In this document: piece by piece, positions 62,313 through 64,000 of the stretch
Layout of the letters: each line of letters begins with the position of its first letter
Position numbering within the stretch: the stretch's first letter is position 1
The notes under the pieces: model-generated
What the model saw: only the letters and a program-made list of their open reading frames with translations
Database searches by the model: none
What the model was told of the DNA's origin: nothing
NCBI GenBank assembly: GCA_963729875.1
Contig: CAVSPR010000001.1
Span: 1 to 64,000 of the forward strand
Length of the DNA stretch: 64,000 bases
Direction: 5' to 3'
DNA from: DATBSL01 sp963729875
GTDB taxonomy: Bacteria; Acidobacteriota; Vicinamibacteria; Fen-336
Program-made: the position numbers and the translations under genes

Positions 62313-63470
62313 ATGTCCCTTCGGACCGGCGTCTTCGCCACCGGCCTCGCTCTCGGCGGGTTGTGGCTCCTCGCGTCCTCGCGGGACGCCGGCAGCGCCG
62401 CTCCGCCCCCGGCGACGCTCGCCCGTGCCACCTTCGCCGGCGGCTGCTTCTGGTGCGTCGAGGCGTCGCTGGAGAAGGTCCCCGGCGTCATCTCGGTCGT
62501 CTCGGGCTACGCGGGCGGCCGAGTCAGGAACCCGACGTACGAGCAGGTGTCCGAGGGGGCGACCGGCCACGCCGAGTCGGTGCAGGTGGCCTACGACCCC
62601 GCGCGGCTGAGCTACGGGCAGCTCCTCGAGGCCTTCTGGCACAACGTGGACCCGACCGACCGCGGAGGGCAGTTCTGCGATCGGGGGAACCAGTACCGCT
62701 CGGCGATCTTCTACGAGGACGAGGCACAAAGGCGCGCGGCGGAGGAATCGAAGCGCGCGCTCGACGCCTCGGGACGGCTGCCGAAGCCGATCGCGACCGA
62801 GATCGTGCGGCTGGAGGCCTTCTACCCCGCGGAGGACTACCACCAGGACTTCTACAAGAAGAGCCCGGTCCGCTACACGACGTACCGCGCGGGGTGCGGG
62901 CGGGACAGGCGGCTCGAGGAGCTGTGGGGCAAGGATGCGGGGCACGCCGGGGTGGCGGGGCCCGCCGCGGGCGGCACGAGCGGCGCCGGGGGCGCCGGGA
63001 AAGGCTGGGCGGACGTGAAGGACGGGCGCTGGACGAAGCCGACGAAGGACGAGCTGAAGAAGACGCTGACGCCGCTGCAGTACCAGGTCACGCAGGAGAG
63101 CGGGACGGAGCAGGCGTTCCGCAACCCGTACTGGGACAACCACGAGCCCGGCATCTACGTGGACGTCGTCTCCGGCGAGCCCCTCTTCTCCTCGCTCGAC
63201 AAGTTCGACTCCGGCACGGGCTGGCCCAGCTTCACGAAGCCCCTCGAGAAGGCGAACGTGGCGGAGAAGGTGGACGCCTCCCACGGCATGGCCCGCACCG
63301 AGGTGCGCTCGAAGCACGCCGGCTCGCACCTCGGCCACCTCTTCGACGACGGCCCGAAGCCCACGGGCCTCCGCTACTGCCTCAACTCGGCCGCGCTGCG
63401 CTTCATCCCCGCCTCCAAGCTGGAAGCCGAAGGCTACGGCCAGTACGAGTCGTTGTTCACGGTGAAGTAG
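62313..63470 (+). CDS. msrAB: Exported MsrA-MsrB fusion methionine sulfoxide reductase
   Basis: A 385-residue protein with an N-terminal signal or anchor helix. MsrA has the catalytic GGCFWCVEASLEKVPGV (Cys near 47) and GHAESVQV. A Gly-rich linker follows (about 225-245), then MsrB with SGTGWPSFTKPL and the catalytic Cys in RYCLNSAALRF. Both stereoisomers of Met-SO in the periplasm would be repaired. The CxxC zinc sites of some MsrB are absent. ATG 62313; an in-frame GTG at 62292 is an alternative. It is divergent from phhA. Confidence 0.93.
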   Translation: MSLRTGVFATGLALGGLWLLASSRDAGSAAPPPATLARATFAGGCFWCVEASLEKVPGVISVVSGYAGGRVRNPTYEQVSEGATGHAESVQVAYDPARLSYGQLLEAFWHNVDPTDRGGQFCDRGNQYRSAIFYEDEAQRRAAEESKRALDASGRLPKPIATEIVRLEAFYPAEDYHQDFYKKSPVRYTTYRAGCGRDRRLEELWGKDAGHAGVAGPAAGGTSGAGGAGKGWADVKDGRWTKPTKDELKKTLTPLQYQVTQESGTEQAFRNPYWDNHEPGIYVDVVSGEPLFSSLDKFDSGTGWPSFTKPLEKANVAEKVDASHGMARTEVRSKHAGSHLGHLFDDGPKPTGLRYCLNSAALRFIPASKLEAEGYGQYESLFTVK

Positions 63471-63483
63471 TCTCCACAGGGGT

Positions 63484-64000
63484 CTAAGGCCTGGGCGAGC
63501 GGGCGTTGGGAGGGGGCCCAGGCGGCGCCTCCATCCGCGGCGGGGCGTCCTCGACGGCGTAGCCGGCCGGCACCTCGAACAGCGCGTGGTCGGGCTCGCG
63601 CTGTTCGATCTCCGTCAGCCGGAAGCGCGTCTCGCCGAGACGCGGGTCGGTGTGTCGCGTCTCGAGCACCAGGCTCAGCTCCGCGGAGGACCAGCTCTCG
63701 CTGACGATGGACAGCGCCCGCTCGTTGCCGATCTGTCCCGCCGGGATGACGTACGTGGAGCGCGTTCCCTGGGCCGTGACGCCCGCGATCTCGCGCGAGC
63801 CGAGCGACTCGGTCGAAGGCGAAGGGCGGGCTCCCTGCGGCAGTCGGAGCGGACCGCCGTCGAACATCGGAGGCGGCAGCCCGCCCTGGCGTGTCCCGCC
63901 CTCCGCAGGCCACGCCATCCGGCGGGCCGTCTTCCTGTCCGGGTCCAGGAACCAGGTGACCCGCCGGACGGGGTCGACGATCACGATGAGCCGCGGCGCG
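63484..64000 (-). CDS. Hypothetical protein, 5' end beyond the window
   Basis: The frame is open to the window edge. The visible 172 residues contain LIVIVDPVRRVTWFLDPDRK, then a beta-rich domain (STYVIPAGQIGNERALSIV, SLVLETRHTDPRLGETRFRL) and a Pro-rich C-terminus. The pattern (dates of oxidised or modified substrates, EVPAGYAVEDAP) is like lipoprotein/outer-membrane turnover proteins of unknown function seen in Acidobacteriota. No firm family. Convergent with msrAB, stops 14 bases apart. Confidence 0.5.
   Translation of the reverse strand, partial: APRLIVIVDPVRRVTWFLDPDRKTARRMAWPAEGGTRQGGLPPPMFDGGPLRLPQGARPSPSTESLGSREIAGVTAQGTRSTYVIPAGQIGNERALSIVSESWSSAELSLVLETRHTDPRLGETRFRLTEIEQREPDHALFEVPAGYAVEDAPPRMEAPPGPPPNARSPRP

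Overview
The window is about 70% GC, densely coded on both strands, and bacterial. A diderm cell plan is implied by the RND pump with an outer-membrane factor, by lipoproteins and by PBP1A. Two S9 prolyl-oligopeptidase-type enzymes, a zinc-ribbon/PEGA Ser/Thr kinase, several FHA proteins, sigma-54 promoters and a secretin-less type III secretion (T3S) locus fit a Myxococcota- or Acidobacteriota-like soil or sediment bacterium. There is no rRNA or other taxonomic marker, so this placement is an inference. No tRNA, rRNA, CRISPR array, transposase or prophage was recognised.

Layout. (1) 1-5.5 kb: RNB-family ribonuclease, site-2 protease with CBS domains, a frame-shifted membrane SGNH hydrolase, and a VIT/CCC1 metal transporter. 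(2) 5.6-16.3 kb: an envelope-stress-like block of small membrane proteins, a glycine-zipper lipoprotein, an M48 protease, dodecin, a PLD/cardiolipin synthase, PBP1A, an unrecognised secreted protein made of eight 32-residue Cys repeats, and groES-groEL. Three near-perfect sigma-54 (-24/-12) promoters lie in this block, each preceded by a shared TTTGTA-type motif. (3) 16.5-26.7 kb: a sugar-nucleotidyltransferase, a PAS-PAS-SpoIIE phosphatase, an omega-like RNA polymerase subunit, a complete RND efflux operon, and small hypotheticals. (4) 26.7-36.3 kb: an S9 peptidase, tandem acyl-CoA ligases, an RHH/PIN toxin-antitoxin pair, and a second S9 gene broken by about seven frame changes.

(5) 36.3-61.2 kb is the centrepiece: a non-flagellar T3S locus. 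A Ser/Thr kinase is divergent from a long operon that runs needle-like / TPR / small / needle-like / TPR / SctI / SctJ / SctK / SctL / SctN / SctO / SctP / FHA-SctQ fusion / FliO-like / SctR / SctS / SctT / SctU / SctV / tail-anchored FHA / FHA-TM-IPT/TIG (SctD-like). No secretin (SctC) is present. Converging on it is a 1579-residue protein with hydrophobic segments, a LysM domain and a C-terminal lytic-transglycosylase-like domain, translationally coupled to a small lipoprotein. The divergent promoter region of the machine and the leader of the 1579-residue gene each carry a perfect TGTGA-N6-TCACA palindrome, which suggests one regulon. A working model is a phospho-signalling-gated, secretin-less T3S apparatus with a dedicated peptidoglycan-cutting substrate or translocator.

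(6) 61.3-64 kb: phenylalanine 4-hydroxylase, an exported MsrA-MsrB fusion, and a hypothetical gene cut by the window edge.

Caution on quality: several otherwise conserved genes (RND permease, SctL, SctT, SctU, an FHA protein, both shifted hydrolases) contain single frame changes. At least five are explained by one missing base in a G or C run, which points to assembly error rather than gene decay for most of them.
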